Source: Treponema socranskii subsp. socranskii VPI DR56BR1116 = ATCC 35536 (GTDB lineage Bacteria > Spirochaetota > Spirochaetia > Treponematales > Treponemataceae). From it: DNA of 64,000 nt. The translations under genes were made by a program, and so were the position numbers. The notes under the pieces were generated by a model. That model saw only the letters and a program-made list of their open reading frames with translations. It was not told where the DNA came from and ran no database searches. Below, piece by piece: positions 63,852 through 64,000 of the stretch. Numbering within the stretch: position 1 is the stretch's first letter; each line of letters starts with the position of its first letter. The stretch is from assembly GCF_000468115.1 (NCBI RefSeq), contig NZ_AVQI01000056.1:1-64000 (forward strand), in the 5' to 3' direction.

Positions 63852-64000
63852 AGGCAGGCAGTAGTTCAGAAATGGGGCAACAGCCTCGGTTTTAGGATTC
63901 CTTCTTTTTGGGCAAAAGATAACAATGTAAGAAGCGGCAGTAAAATCGAAGTAATTGCTGAAAAGGGCAAAATGGTAATTCTTCCTCAGAAAAAATCGCT
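63852..64000 (+). CDS. MazE/AbrB-type antitoxin, truncated by window end, start codon lost or shifted
   Basis: The frame encodes QAVVQKWGNSLGFRIPSFWA then IEVIAEKGKMVILPQKKS, typical of MazE-like swapped-hairpin antitoxins, and runs off the window. GGAGG at 63841-63845 lies at the right distance before the family start position, but the triplet there (63852-63854) is AGG instead of ATG. An in-frame ATG at 63759 would add 31 residues without similarity. A mazF-like toxin should follow beyond the edge. The gene may be decaying. The 63709-63851 gap shows nothing else. Confidence 0.7.

Overview
The window is a stretch of spirochaete chromosome, almost certainly from a Treponema species of moderate G+C. 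Evidence for this is the motility block flbD-motA-motB-fliL-fliM-fliY-fliO-fliP-fliQ-fliR-flhB-flhA-flhF-flhG followed by fliA, the treponemal pairs smpB/lepB/hemW and tamB/bamA/skp/mutS, a PUR-domain protein like Borrelia BpuR, and a BspA-type repeat protein at the left edge. I cannot name the species from sequence alone. Genes are dense, with many ATGA or TGATG overlaps.

Layout: 1-210 tail of a BspA-like surface protein; 337-3678 exported protein, smpB, lepB and hemW; 3712-5822 an OmpR-type two-component system; 6099-18704 the motility operon; 19028-23556 a membrane protein, fliA, a FapA-type protein and two small conserved proteins; 23565-28800 galM, a PUR-domain protein, a cysteine desulfurase, aroB, an unknown exported protein and tmk; 28876-38995 outer-membrane biogenesis (TamB-like, BamA, Skp) and mutS; 39010-41044 murD and queD; 41086-48410 a sugar-acid locus (FGGY kinase, gnd and an RpiR regulator, divergent from an AT-rich oxidoreductase/isomerase/GntP operon); 48458-51623 acyl-ACP thioesterase, hisF, hisH and an exported glycosidase-like protein; 51795-55088 an iron-complex/cobalamin-type ABC importer and a small membrane protein; 55198-60763 a sugar ABC importer with a GH4 glycosidase and a frameshifted LacI regulator; 60874-62607 a RecQ-like helicase; 62608-64000 a mobile, AT-rich end with an IS110 remnant, BrnT/BrnA and a MazE-like antitoxin.

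The main unexplained structure is regulatory. (1) At least six transcription units have a good -35/-10 pair with a 17-base spacer and a -10 ending only 6-7 bases before the start codon, with no Shine-Dalgarno sequence. This predicts leaderless mRNAs. (2) An identical 18-base word, CTTTCTGCAAAAGTTTTT, forms the 3' arm of a hairpin directly before the ribosome binding site of three envelope-protein genes (19028, bamA, and the ABC lipoprotein at 53689). (3) Two local regulators have clear candidate operators: an 18-base perfect palindrome before the sugar ABC operon, and a 10+10 inverted repeat between divergent promoters at rpiR.

Other oddities: Arg at the usual catalytic Lys position of LepB, a LacI gene broken at an A8 run that could be read through by -1 slippage, an AGG triplet where MazE should start, hisH/hisF without the rest of the histidine pathway, and flbD separated from flgE.
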